Source: CAYNNQ01 sp964398785 (GTDB lineage: Bacteria > Desulfobacterota > Desulfovibrionia > Desulfovibrionales > Desulfonatronovibrionaceae). From it: a DNA stretch of 64,000 nt. The translations under genes and the position numbers were made by a program. Positions 15,946 through 24,931 of this stretch are shown here, piece after piece. Below the pieces are notes generated by a model, which was not told where the DNA came from, searched no databases, and was given only the letters and a program-made list of their open reading frames with translations. The first letter of the stretch is position 1; each line of letters starts with the position of its first letter. The stretch lies in NCBI GenBank assembly GCA_964398785.1, contig CAYNNQ010000001.1, forward strand, positions 113,949-177,948. The letters run 5' to 3'.

Positions 15946-17223
15946 TTAATGCCTGAAAGAACGTTGACCGGTAAAAACCATGGCCACTTGGGGCTCGGAT
16001 TCATTAACAGCCTGGATTACTTCCATATCTCGGACAGATCCCCCCGGTTGAGCAATAGCGGTCACACCCTCTTCCATGGCTATGTCCACCCCATCCCGAA
16101 AAGGGAAAAATCCATCCGAGACCATGGCTGACCCGGGAATTCCGGCTCGCATGTCCCGAGTTTTTTGCATTATTCTTTCCAGTTTTTGTCTCCATTGTTC
16201 ATCGTCCGCAGCTTTTGCCTGCAACTGATACAAAGAAAGACCATGTCCTTCAAAGGCCAAATTATCCGCATATTTTGTGTATGCCTTGCTGACTGCCAAT
16301 TGAACGCATCCGACTCGGTCCTGCTCCCCGGTGCCAATGGCCACTGTCTTACCTTCGCGGGCAAAAAGGACCGAGTTGGAGGTAACCCCGGATTCCACCG
16401 CCCAGGCAAAAACCAGGTTCTCCAATTCCCTTTTTTCCGGATACCGTGCAGTAACGCTCAGTCCATCTCTTTCCGCTTGGGCGCAAAGAAAGTCTTCTCC
16501 GGAAAGGATACGGTTCTTAAAGGAGAATTGAAGCACCACACCCCCGTCGTTCAGGGACTTCATGTCCAGAAAGGGTGTTGCGGTCAATTCGGAAAGGCGG
16601 GAAAGTCCGGGCAATTGCAGTATCCGCATATTTTTCTTTTCCTGGAGTTTTTCTATGACCCCTGCTTCGAATTCCGGAGCGGCAACCACCTCCAGATAAA
16701 AATCAGCCAGTAATTCGGCAGACTTTCGGTCCAAGGGGGTATTAACCACCAGAGCGCCGCCAAACGCGGCTATCCGATCCGCAAAATATGCTTCGTGTAC
16801 AGCTTCGGCTATTCCCGATTCCGACCAGGCTGCCCCGCTGGGATTGTTATGCTTTAGAATGACCGCAGCGGGTTTGGAGTGCAGATACTGCAAGATATTT
16901 ATCCCGTTATCCACATCGGTCAGATTTATTTTTCCCGGATGCTTGCCAGCCTGGATCATGTGCTTTTCCTCAAGGGAACTGACCAATTGTTGTCCGGGTC
17001 CGACAAATTTTATTCCCCCCAGCTCCAGCTGTCCCTGTTCCAGTTCAAAAAGGGCCGCCGATTGATCCGGGTTTTCCCCGTAACGCAACCCCTTCTCTTC
17101 TCCTCCCACCAGCCAGGTCTTTTTCCTGAATTTAAGCTCCTGATCCCCAAGGCGGATGTGCATATCCTCCGGAAAAGTGTCTTTTTGTATAGTTTTGTAC
17201 ATATCTTTAATGTCCCGGCTCAT
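15946..17223 (-). CDS. purH: AICAR transformylase (stand-alone; PurH without the cyclohydrolase domain)
   Basis: This 425-residue enzyme transfers the formyl group of 10-formyl-THF to AICAR, giving FAICAR. The conserved KHNNPSGAA (residues 128-136) holds the catalytic Lys-His pair and RYGENPDQSAAL is the PurH-type entry to the domain. The C-terminal SDGFFPFRDGVDIA and ITAIAQPGGSVRD-type segments fit. The usual N-terminal methylglyoxal-synthase-like IMP cyclohydrolase domain of about 200 residues is absent, so cyclisation of FAICAR must be done by another protein. This split is known from sulfate reducers. It heads the minus-strand cluster. Confidence 0.9.
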   Translation of the reverse strand: MSRDIKDMYKTIQKDTFPEDMHIRLGDQELKFRKKTWLVGGEEKGLRYGENPDQSAALFELEQGQLELGGIKFVGPGQQLVSSLEEKHMIQAGKHPGKINLTDVDNGINILQYLHSKPAAVILKHNNPSGAAWSESGIAEAVHEAYFADRIAAFGGALVVNTPLDRKSAELLADFYLEVVAAPEFEAGVIEKLQEKKNMRILQLPGLSRLSELTATPFLDMKSLNDGGVVLQFSFKNRILSGEDFLCAQAERDGLSVTARYPEKRELENLVFAWAVESGVTSNSVLFAREGKTVAIGTGEQDRVGCVQLAVSKAYTKYADNLAFEGHGLSLYQLQAKAADDEQWRQKLERIMQKTRDMRAGIPGSAMVSDGFFPFRDGVDIAMEEGVTAIAQPGGSVRDMEVIQAVNESEPQVAMVFTGQRSFRH

Positions 17224-17472
17224 TGACTACTCCTTATGAATTAGCGCATACATACGCGCGTGGGATGGACAAAATTTACCCCCAGCGGTTTACTGATATT
17301 TTATAAACCCTAAAGATGCTTATAAAAATTTTCCTTAAAAAACTGATACTTTAAAGCCATTTACAGGCCATAAACCGAATTGCAGCTGTTGTCCCTGCGT
17401 TGGGAAAAGATTAGCACAGGGCTTTTACAGGGGCAAATTCAATGCTTGGATACAAGTTGGAGGAGAACAAAT
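17224..17472. other. divergent intergenic region
   Basis: This 249-base stretch separates the minus-strand AICAR transformylase gene from a plus-strand small gene and must hold both promoters. An imperfect dyad GCGCATACATACGCGC lies near 17246-17261. I could not assign a promoter with confidence. Confidence 0.4.
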
Positions 17473-17802
17473 ATGGAAAAGGTATTGCATAAACTGGCTG
17501 AAAATCTGAACAATCTGGACGAAGCCTCACTTATGTCCTTGTGGGACGATTATTATCATAGGGTTAAGGATTTTACTCCAAGCAAGGCCTGGGAAGAAGA
17601 CACCCTTATTTTGTCCATGATTCAGGCCGTACGCTGGAAAAATCAGCTTTTCAACCACCACTGGTCCGGGTCCGCTGACCCGGAACCCCCTGAAACGCAC
17701 AGGACAAGAGAAGAGGAAAACAGCGAATCAGGGCCATCCGGGAGGGAGTCTTCCAGTAAGCCGGCCAAGGTGCTCCACTTCCGGACGCCCAAGAAAGACT
17801 AG
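17473..17802 (+). CDS. small conserved-looking protein of unknown function
   Basis: I do not recognise this 109-residue protein. The ATG at 17473 has an excellent GGAGGAG 9 bases upstream, which supports translation. Residues 1-75 are predicted helical (LAENLNNLDEASLMSLWDDYYHRVKDF) and end with a tryptophan-rich patch (VRWKNQLFNHHWSG); the last 35 residues are polar and disordered, ending VLHFRTPKKD. There is no signal peptide or membrane segment. Its last 75 bases overlap the 3' end of the convergent transglycosylase gene. Confidence 0.65.
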   Translation: MEKVLHKLAENLNNLDEASLMSLWDDYYHRVKDFTPSKAWEEDTLILSMIQAVRWKNQLFNHHWSGSADPEPPETHRTREEENSESGPSGRESSSKPAKVLHFRTPKKD

Positions 17803-19155
17803 TCCGCGCAGGATATAATAATAAAATCGGATACTCTGTACGTAATCCACTGCTTCAAATCCCCGGCAATAACCGTTGGGGACCCGGCTGTAATATTTTT
17901 TATAACTCAAAAGGGGATATATTTCTTTTATCTCCTGCCAGCACTTGGGATCCTTGCCCATCTGACGAGCTAGTTGCATGGCATCCCACAGATGGCTCAT
18001 ACCCTGATTATATGCGGCCAGGGCCATGAACCACCTATCCCACCCCAAAACACCGCGTTTTCCTACCTGATCCCAGAGATATCCCATATAATCGGCTCCC
18101 CCCCGGATACTTTCCCCGGGATCTAGACGGTTGACTCCCAATTCCCTGGCGGTACTCCGGCTTATCTGCATCAATCCCCGCACTCCGGTACGGCTGCGGG
18201 CTCCGGGATCGAAATGCGATTCCTGATAAATCTGGGCGACCAAAAATAGCGGATCCAGTCCATTCTCTTCAGCGCCTTTCCGGATTTCTTTCTCATAGCG
18301 GGGCACCTTTTGCCTCAATTTTCTTAAAAAATGGTATATCTGGTAATGGTCCAATTTTTGGGGTAAAAAACCCAAATATTTTTTTTGGAGGCGATCAAAC
18401 TTGGAAGAGGGAAAAAAGCGATGAGAAAAAGCGGAAAGTTTTTTGTCCAGTTCTGAGTATCTCCGCGCCCATATCCATCTGAACCCCTGTTTTTTCTGCC
18501 AAATCCGCGATTTGCGCACTGCTGTAAAAAACGGATGCCAGATATCCAGGCTCAAGTTGTCCGTTAGACCAAAGCGGGCGTTATTATGATCCAGAGCGGA
18601 AAAAAGGGCGGAGGGGCTTTTGGGTAAATCGCCCCTGTTTATACTACACTGCATTTCCTTTTGAATGGAGCTGATTTTTTCCTGCCAGAATCTGCGGTCC
18701 AGATATACCGTTTTGGCTTGGCAGAAATCCTGGGGTTCATTGAATGGATAGCGGTATTTGTTGTGGACCACCAAAAGCTCAGTATTCAAATAAACCGGCC
18801 CCCGCCGGGCAAAAGAGAATTTATCGGTTTTTTTCGGAGAAAAGAAACCAACAGCAAGATCGGCTTTATCTTTTTTGAGCATCTCAAGGGCTCTTTGTTT
18901 GTTCCGGGCAGGAATCCAAACAGGAGTTAAAAAATTATTCCGGCAAAATAGACGGACCGCCTCCCTTTCCAACCCCGGCCCGAAAGGAGAAAGGGTTGCA
19001 TTGACCAACTGGGATTTCGCGTAGGCTACCCGGAGTTTTTCCCCCTTCCAGTAATGCATGCGCAAATAGAGATGATATCGGACCAATAAAAAAAGGATGA
19101 AAAACAAGAACAAGATCCCCAGTTTGATCCAGATGTTTTTATTTTTAGAATACAT
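17728..19155 (-). CDS. MltF-like membrane-bound lytic murein transglycosylase
   Basis: The 475-residue protein has an N-terminal membrane anchor (residues 8-27, KLGILFLFFILFLLVRYHLY), an ABC-type periplasmic substrate-binding-like domain (about 35-260, RVAYAKSQLVNA onward) and a C-terminal SLT domain (about 285-460). The catalytic Glu is in LVAQIYQESHFDP, followed by GVRGLMQISRSTARELG and MALAAYNQGMSHL. It cleaves peptidoglycan strands to 1,6-anhydro ends in the periplasm, and the solute-binding-like domain may sense muropeptides as in E. coli MltF. The 3' end overlaps a convergent small gene by 75 bases. Confidence 0.87.
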   Translation of the reverse strand: MYSKNKNIWIKLGILFLFFILFLLVRYHLYLRMHYWKGEKLRVAYAKSQLVNATLSPFGPGLEREAVRLFCRNNFLTPVWIPARNKQRALEMLKKDKADLAVGFFSPKKTDKFSFARRGPVYLNTELLVVHNKYRYPFNEPQDFCQAKTVYLDRRFWQEKISSIQKEMQCSINRGDLPKSPSALFSALDHNNARFGLTDNLSLDIWHPFFTAVRKSRIWQKKQGFRWIWARRYSELDKKLSAFSHRFFPSSKFDRLQKKYLGFLPQKLDHYQIYHFLRKLRQKVPRYEKEIRKGAEENGLDPLFLVAQIYQESHFDPGARSRTGVRGLMQISRSTARELGVNRLDPGESIRGGADYMGYLWDQVGKRGVLGWDRWFMALAAYNQGMSHLWDAMQLARQMGKDPKCWQEIKEIYPLLSYKKYYSRVPNGYCRGFEAVDYVQSIRFYYYILRGLVFLGRPEVEHLGRLTGRLPPGWP

Positions 19156-19401
19156 AGATACGAATTAAGAAGGTAATTGTTTGACTCGTTTGTAGGACCC
19201 GGAAAATTTTATTCATCCTTTTTGATGTTACACCCTAATAGCGTTTTCTTTTCCCTCTGTCTAATTCTCTTAATACCCAGCCAAGGAATCTACTTTTGGA
19301 ATCCGGCGGTTGGCCGTTAATTGACTTATCCGAACCGGTTAGGTACGCAAATTTGGCTTTTGTGCGCAAGTATAGCCTATGAGACTAACGGAGGAAAATT
19401 T

Positions 19402-20685
19402 ATGAATACAGTGGTCATCGGAACCCAATGGGGGGACGAAGGCAAAGGTAAAATTGTCGATTTGCTGACCGAAAAAAGCCACATGATAGTTCGTTTTCAG
19501 GGAGGCAACAATGCCGGACATACCCTGGTAGTCGGAGACAAGACCTTTATTCTGCACCTTATTCCCTCCGGGGTATTGCATCCCGGCAAAAAATGCCTGA
19601 TAGGAAATGGTGTGGTCTTGGATCCGGAAGTCTTCTGTCGGGAAATAGAGGAACTGGGTGCTTCCGGCATCGATATAGGGCCTGACCGGATGACTGTGAG
19701 CAAAAAATGTCACCTGATAATGCCCTATCACAAACTCCTGGACGGAGCCCGGGAATCAGCTAAGTCCGGGAAAGAGAAAATAGGCACCACTGGCCGGGGA
19801 ATTGGTCCGTGCTACGAAGACAAGATTTGCCGGGTGGGCGTCCGGGCTGGGGACTTGCAGAATCTGCAATTACTAAAGGAAAAGATTGGCCGCGCAACCA
19901 AGGAAAAGAACACCTTGCTTCAAAATTTGTACGGCTACAAGGAAGTGGATGAAAAGGAGATAGTGGAAAAAATATACCCATTGGCGGAAAAGATTATTCC
20001 CTATCTGGGGGACGTATCCGGAGAAATCCGGAGTTCTATCGCGGAAAAGGAGCCCATCCTTTTTGAAGGGGCTCAGGGAACTCATCTAGATATAGATCAC
20101 GGGACTTATCCTTTTGTAACTTCCTCCAATACAGTAGCCGGGAACGCTACTGCCGGGTCCGGTTGCGGACCTCGGGATATCGATAATATAATCGGAGTGG
20201 TCAAGGCTTATACCACCCGGGTGGGAAGCGGACCATTGACCACTGAACTCTCTGATTTTGCAGGGGAGCATATGCAAGCCAGGGGAGCGGAATTCGGGGC
20301 CACTACCGGACGTCAACGCAGATGCGGGTGGCTGGATCTGGTTATTTTGCGCGATTCCATGCGTCTGAACGGACCGAACAGCATTGCTTTGACCAAGCTG
20401 GATGTCCTTGGAGGCATGGAAAAAATTAAAGTCTGCATCGCATATGAATACAAAGGGGAAAGAATAGACTATCCCCCTCAGGAGGAAAACGGCCTAGAAG
20501 AGGTCCGTCCCGTTTTTACCGAATTACCCGGATGGGAAGAAGATATCAGCCAGTGCCGCAGTTTTGATGAACTTCCCCAAAACGCCCGTTTTTATGTCCG
20601 TTTTATTGAAAAACATCTTGGCGTACCAGCCAGCATTGTCTCCGTCGGACCACAAAGAGAACAGACAATAATGCGCGAAACATGA
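19402..20685 (+). CDS. purA: adenylosuccinate synthetase
   Basis: The 427-residue GTP-dependent enzyme joins IMP and aspartate in AMP synthesis. The start at 19402 (MNTVVIGTQWGDEGKGK) is set by GGAGGAAAAT just upstream and by the family N-terminus, whose GDEGKGK is the P-loop-like motif. GTTGRGIGPCYEDK and ARGAEFGATTGRQRRCGWLD are the IMP and base-recognition signatures. The stop is followed one base later by the holB start. Upstream, 19156-19401 probably holds the promoter, but no convincing -35/-10 pair was found. Confidence 0.97.
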   Translation: MNTVVIGTQWGDEGKGKIVDLLTEKSHMIVRFQGGNNAGHTLVVGDKTFILHLIPSGVLHPGKKCLIGNGVVLDPEVFCREIEELGASGIDIGPDRMTVSKKCHLIMPYHKLLDGARESAKSGKEKIGTTGRGIGPCYEDKICRVGVRAGDLQNLQLLKEKIGRATKEKNTLLQNLYGYKEVDEKEIVEKIYPLAEKIIPYLGDVSGEIRSSIAEKEPILFEGAQGTHLDIDHGTYPFVTSSNTVAGNATAGSGCGPRDIDNIIGVVKAYTTRVGSGPLTTELSDFAGEHMQARGAEFGATTGRQRRCGWLDLVILRDSMRLNGPNSIALTKLDVLGGMEKIKVCIAYEYKGERIDYPPQEENGLEEVRPVFTELPGWEEDISQCRSFDELPQNARFYVRFIEKHLGVPASIVSVGPQREQTIMRET

Positions 20686-20686
20686 A

Positions 20687-21496
20687 ATGTCCTGGAGCGA
20701 AGAACATATACCGGAAAAGCAGAGAAAAGTCCGCGGCTATCTAGAAAAATTATCCTTCCAGCCGCCTTATTCCCTGCTTTTGGAAGGGGCCTATCCCGAA
20801 CAGAGAAGGATAATGGCCCTTTACTGGGCGGCTGCACTCAATTGTGACTATTCCCCTCCCTGCTTGGACTGCGCCCTTTGTGCGCAGATAAAAGAACTTG
20901 TGCACCGCGACATTTTCCTTTTTGACGCCGCAGAAGGCCTGAAGGTAGATACTCTGCGCTCATTCCGGCCGAAGCTTAATCAGACAGCCCATCACAGATA
21001 CCGGGTGGTTATCCTGGACAATGCCCAGTTTTTGAATGCTTCCTGCGCCAATCTGCTTTTAAAAAACCTGGAGGAACCCAGCAAATGGACTAGATTCGTG
21101 ATTTTGGCCCCATTGCGGGAAAACATCCTCCCTACTCTTGTATCCCGCAGTTTCGTTTTAACCCTGTCCCGGGAAACTGATGTCCTGTCTCCGGAACAGG
21201 AAACAGAAAAGATCTTTTTCAATTATTGCTGTACAGGCAGGGGATGGCTGGAAATATCCTCCAGGAAAAATGAAGTAACCCAGGAATTGGCTTCGCAGCT
21301 CATTTCCGCCGTGCAAAAGGAAATTCTTGCGGCGGCCAAGGGCAGGGCAAGTACGTTCCCGCTGAAAAACTGCGAACAATTCCGCTGTGCCCAGAAATTC
21401 CTGGATAAAGCACTTTATTGTCTGGAGTTGCAGGTAAACGCGGCTATTACTCTGGACTGGCTGGGGAGTAACTTGTATAGTTTGTGGGCAAAGTAG
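20687..21496 (+). CDS. holB: DNA polymerase III subunit delta'
   Basis: The 269-residue AAA+-like clamp-loader subunit has a degenerate N-terminal P-loop (LLLEGAYPEQRRIMALYWAAAL), a zinc-binding Cys cluster (CLDCALCAQIKEL), RVVILDNAQFLNASCANLLLKNLEEPS (the Walker B/SRC-like region) and LAPLRENILPTLVSRS. Delta' does not hydrolyse ATP but provides the stator of the clamp loader at the replisome. It is somewhat shorter than E. coli delta' (334 residues), as is common in deltaproteobacteria. The gene starts one base after purA. Confidence 0.85.
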   Translation: MSWSEEHIPEKQRKVRGYLEKLSFQPPYSLLLEGAYPEQRRIMALYWAAALNCDYSPPCLDCALCAQIKELVHRDIFLFDAAEGLKVDTLRSFRPKLNQTAHHRYRVVILDNAQFLNASCANLLLKNLEEPSKWTRFVILAPLRENILPTLVSRSFVLTLSRETDVLSPEQETEKIFFNYCCTGRGWLEISSRKNEVTQELASQLISAVQKEILAAAKGRASTFPLKNCEQFRCAQKFLDKALYCLELQVNAAITLDWLGSNLYSLWAK

Positions 21497-21524
21497 GAAA
21501 ATATAAATCCAAGGATAATAAGAC

Positions 21525-23408
21525 ATGTCTATGCTAGCCGACCTGGATATATATCTCTTTAAGCAGGGAAGGCATTACCGACTTTACGAAAAACTGGGCT
21601 CGCATACCTACGCCGGAGGAGGAGTGCGGGGAACGTATTTTTCTGTGTGGGCTCCCAACGCACAGGACGTATCCGTAATCGGGGATTTCAATTCCTGGAA
21701 TACCCACAGCCACCCCATGTCGGCCCGAAGTGACGGTTCCGGGATATGGGAAACATTTATTCCCGGCGTGGAACCCGGGGCATGCTATAAATACAGTATA
21801 GCTTCCAGATACCGGAAAAAGAGATTGGAAAAGACCGATCCTTTTGCCTTACGCACGGAACATCCCCCAAAAACCGGGTCCATTGTCTGGGACCTCAATT
21901 TCAGCTGGAACGATCAAGAATGGATGGAAAGTCGGGAGTCCAGAAATGCCCAGGATAAACCAATAAGCATATACGAGATGCATTTGGGTTCGTGGATGCG
22001 GGATCCGGAAAATTCGGAGCGGCTTATATCCTACCGGGAACTTGCGGAAAGGCTCCCCCAATATCTTGAGGAGCTGGGATTTACGCACGTGGAATTTATG
22101 CCTGTTTGCGAACACCCTTTTTACGGATCCTGGGGATATCAGTGCGTTTCTTTTTTCGCCCCCACTGCCCGTTATGGAACACCGCAGGATTTCATGTATC
22201 TGATAAACAGCCTGCACCAGTATGGAATAGGGGTAATTCTGGACTGGGTGCCTTCGCATTTTCCCACTGATGACCACGGCCTGGGACTCTTCGATGGCAC
22301 CCATCTTTTTGAGCATATGGATCAGCGCAAGGGATTCCATCCGGACTGGTCCAGCTATATTTTCAATTACGGCCGACATGAAGTCCAGGCGTTTTTAATA
22401 AGCAATGCCCTTTTCTGGTTGGAAAAATACCATATAGACTGCTTGCGGGTGGATGCGGTGGCTTCCATGCTCTACTTGGACTATTCCCGGAACGATGGGG
22501 AATGGTTACCCAATGAACACGGGGGAAACGAAAATCTGGAAGCGATTTCTTTTATAAAGAAATTCAATGAAACGGTGTACCAGGAATTTCCCGGCGTTCA
22601 GACCATTGCCGAGGAATCCACATCCTGGCCCATGGTTTCCAAGCCTACCTACGTGGGGGGGTTGGGATTCGGATACAAATGGAATATGGGATGGATGAAT
22701 GACTCCCTTACCTATTTTCAAAACGATCCGGTCTACAGAAAATTCCATCACGATCAGCTGACTTTCAGTATATGGTATGCCTTTAATGAAAATTTTATCC
22801 TTCCCCAGTCCCATGACGAGGTCGTTCACGGCAAATTTTCCCTTCTTATGAAAATGCCCGGTGATATGTGGCAGAAATTGGCCAATCTACGCCTCCTTTT
22901 CGGTTATATGTATGCCCACCCCGGAAAAAAGCTTTTATTCATGGGGAACGAATTCGGACAAATAAATGAATGGGATCATGATAGCAGCCTGGATTGGCAT
23001 CTCCTGCAAGAGGAAGGCCACAACAAAATACAAAAATGGATCAAGGATTTAAATACCTTGTATTGGAACGAACCCAGCCTGCACGAAATGGATTTCCAGG
23101 CGTCTGGATTTTCCTGGGTGGATTGCAAGGATGCGGATAATTCCGTTTTAAGCTTTATTCGCCATTCCCGAAGTAACGATTCTTTACTGGCAGTACTCAA
23201 TTTTACTCCGGTAGTCAGATACGATTATCAGATCCCCATTACTGAAAGCGCTTCCTGGATAGAAATACTCAATAGTGACTCCGAGGCTTATGGGGGGTCC
23301 AATGTAGGCAATTTGGGACGGATTGATGTACAGGGATCCGGAAAAAACACCTATTTACCTCTGTGCCTGCCCCCTTTGAGTATACTTATTCTAAGGGCAA
23401 ATGCATAA
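21525..23408 (+). CDS. glgB: 1,4-alpha-glucan branching enzyme
   Basis: The 627-residue GH13 enzyme forms alpha-1,6 branches in glycogen. An N-terminal CBM48-like domain (GTYFSVWAPNAQDVSVIGDFNSW) leads to the barrel, where DCLRVDAVASMLYLDYSR carries the nucleophile Asp and IAEESTSWP the acid/base Glu; LPQSHDEVVHGK and LFMGNEFGQ complete the active site. The C-terminal beta domain ends ILILRANA. The gene overlaps malQ by one base (TAATG), indicating a two-gene alpha-glucan operon. An AAGGATAATAAGAC leader precedes the start. Confidence 0.96.
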   Translation: MSMLADLDIYLFKQGRHYRLYEKLGSHTYAGGGVRGTYFSVWAPNAQDVSVIGDFNSWNTHSHPMSARSDGSGIWETFIPGVEPGACYKYSIASRYRKKRLEKTDPFALRTEHPPKTGSIVWDLNFSWNDQEWMESRESRNAQDKPISIYEMHLGSWMRDPENSERLISYRELAERLPQYLEELGFTHVEFMPVCEHPFYGSWGYQCVSFFAPTARYGTPQDFMYLINSLHQYGIGVILDWVPSHFPTDDHGLGLFDGTHLFEHMDQRKGFHPDWSSYIFNYGRHEVQAFLISNALFWLEKYHIDCLRVDAVASMLYLDYSRNDGEWLPNEHGGNENLEAISFIKKFNETVYQEFPGVQTIAEESTSWPMVSKPTYVGGLGFGYKWNMGWMNDSLTYFQNDPVYRKFHHDQLTFSIWYAFNENFILPQSHDEVVHGKFSLLMKMPGDMWQKLANLRLLFGYMYAHPGKKLLFMGNEFGQINEWDHDSSLDWHLLQEEGHNKIQKWIKDLNTLYWNEPSLHEMDFQASGFSWVDCKDADNSVLSFIRHSRSNDSLLAVLNFTPVVRYDYQIPITESASWIEILNSDSEAYGGSNVGNLGRIDVQGSGKNTYLPLCLPPLSILILRANA

Positions 23409-24910
23409 TGGATGAGAGACGCTCCTGCGGTCTTCTGCTGCATATCACTTCTCTTCCTTCCTTGGGGGGAAACGGGGATTTGGGGCCGGAAGCCTACTCT
23501 TTTGTGGATTTCTTAAAAAAATCCGGACAAAAGATATGGCAGGTCCTTCCCCTGAATGCAGTTTCCCCGGAATATTCCTTTTCTCCCTATAGTCCGGTTT
23601 CCGTCTTCGCCCTTAATCCTTTGCTCCTTAGTCCGGAAAAAATGCTGAAATCCGGATGGATTGATTCCCTACCCACTTTCGAAAGGAATAAAGAAGACAC
23701 AAACGCCCATTTTAACCGCTCAGCTCAGTTCAGATATGCCTGTATACAATATACAGTTATAAACAATAAGCAAAAAATATTGAATAATCCCCATTACCAA
23801 AAATTCAAACAGCAAAATGAGCATTGGCTTCCGGATTTCGCCCTTTTCCAAGCCTTGAAGGATTATTTCGGGCGAAATAATTCCTGGACAGAGTGGCCGC
23901 TTGAACTAATGCGCAGAGACAGAAAGGCCCTTTTGAAGTGGGAAAAAAAGTTAAGGGAAAAGATCCTTGAACATAAATTTGCCCAATTCATAGTCCAAAA
24001 ACAGTGGGAGGAATTAAAGGCATATGCCAATCGTCAGGGCATGTGCATTATGGGGGACCTCCCCTTCTATCCTGCTCTGGAGAGCAGTGACCTATGGGCC
24101 AATCAATATCTTTTCCGGGTGGATGAAAAAGGAAAGCCCTTATTTCTTTCCGGGGCCCCACCTGATTATTTCAGTTCCACTGGTCAGTTTTGGGACACCC
24201 CTGTTTATTATTGGCCCCGGCACCAAAAAGACGACTTTTATTGGTGGAAGGAGAGAATAAAGAAGAACATGCGTCTATTTGACCTCCTCCGCCTTGATCA
24301 TTTCCGCGGCTTTTGCTCCTATTGGGAAATACCCGCGGAAGAAAAAACAGCGGCCAGTGGGAAATGGGCCCCATCTCCCGGGGAAGATTTTATGGCCGAA
24401 TTAATGGGCCGGTTCCGTTCAAGACGTTTTATTGTCGAGGATTTGGGGGAAATCACCCCGGATGTCCTTGGACTCAAGGAAAAATACGATCTCCCCGGCA
24501 TGCATGTCCTGCAGTTCGCTTTTGGTGAGGATATGGGGAAAAATCCGCATATAGTGCACAATCATGGGATTAATGGAGTAGTTTATACCGGGACTCACGA
24601 TAACAACACCCTTCTGGGATGGTATAAAAACGAACTCACTCCGGAAGGGCGTAAAAGACTGCGTAACTATCTGGGGATAAAGGTAAACAAGGACAATCTA
24701 TCTAGTCATATGCTCCGCCTGGCCATGTCTTCGGTAGCCAAAACCTGTATCATTCCAGTCCAGGATATACTGCAACTTGATGAATCCGCGCGAATGAACA
24801 CGCCGGGTGGTAGCGGAAATAATTGGGTCTGGCGTCTGCAAACAGAGCAGTTGAAAAATAACTGCGCTGAGAATTTAAAAAATATTTGCGCTACCTATGG
24901 GAGGATTTAG
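23408..24910 (+). CDS. malQ: 4-alpha-glucanotransferase (amylomaltase)
   Basis: The 500-residue GH77 enzyme disproportionates maltodextrins. The start MDERRSCGLLLHITSLPS at 23408 overlaps the glgB stop and has AGGG upstream. LLRLDHFRGFCSYWEIP carries the nucleophile Asp, FIVEDLGEITPDV the acid/base Glu, and VYTGTHDNNTLLGW the third carboxylate, all in the expected order. Together with glgB it supports storage of glycogen. The stop lies 21 bases from the convergent gyrA stop, with no clear terminator between. Confidence 0.96.
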   Translation: MDERRSCGLLLHITSLPSLGGNGDLGPEAYSFVDFLKKSGQKIWQVLPLNAVSPEYSFSPYSPVSVFALNPLLLSPEKMLKSGWIDSLPTFERNKEDTNAHFNRSAQFRYACIQYTVINNKQKILNNPHYQKFKQQNEHWLPDFALFQALKDYFGRNNSWTEWPLELMRRDRKALLKWEKKLREKILEHKFAQFIVQKQWEELKAYANRQGMCIMGDLPFYPALESSDLWANQYLFRVDEKGKPLFLSGAPPDYFSSTGQFWDTPVYYWPRHQKDDFYWWKERIKKNMRLFDLLRLDHFRGFCSYWEIPAEEKTAASGKWAPSPGEDFMAELMGRFRSRRFIVEDLGEITPDVLGLKEKYDLPGMHVLQFAFGEDMGKNPHIVHNHGINGVVYTGTHDNNTLLGWYKNELTPEGRKRLRNYLGIKVNKDNLSSHMLRLAMSSVAKTCIIPVQDILQLDESARMNTPGGSGNNWVWRLQTEQLKNNCAENLKNICATYGRI

Positions 24911-24931
24911 AAAAACATGGGTCTAAATTAC

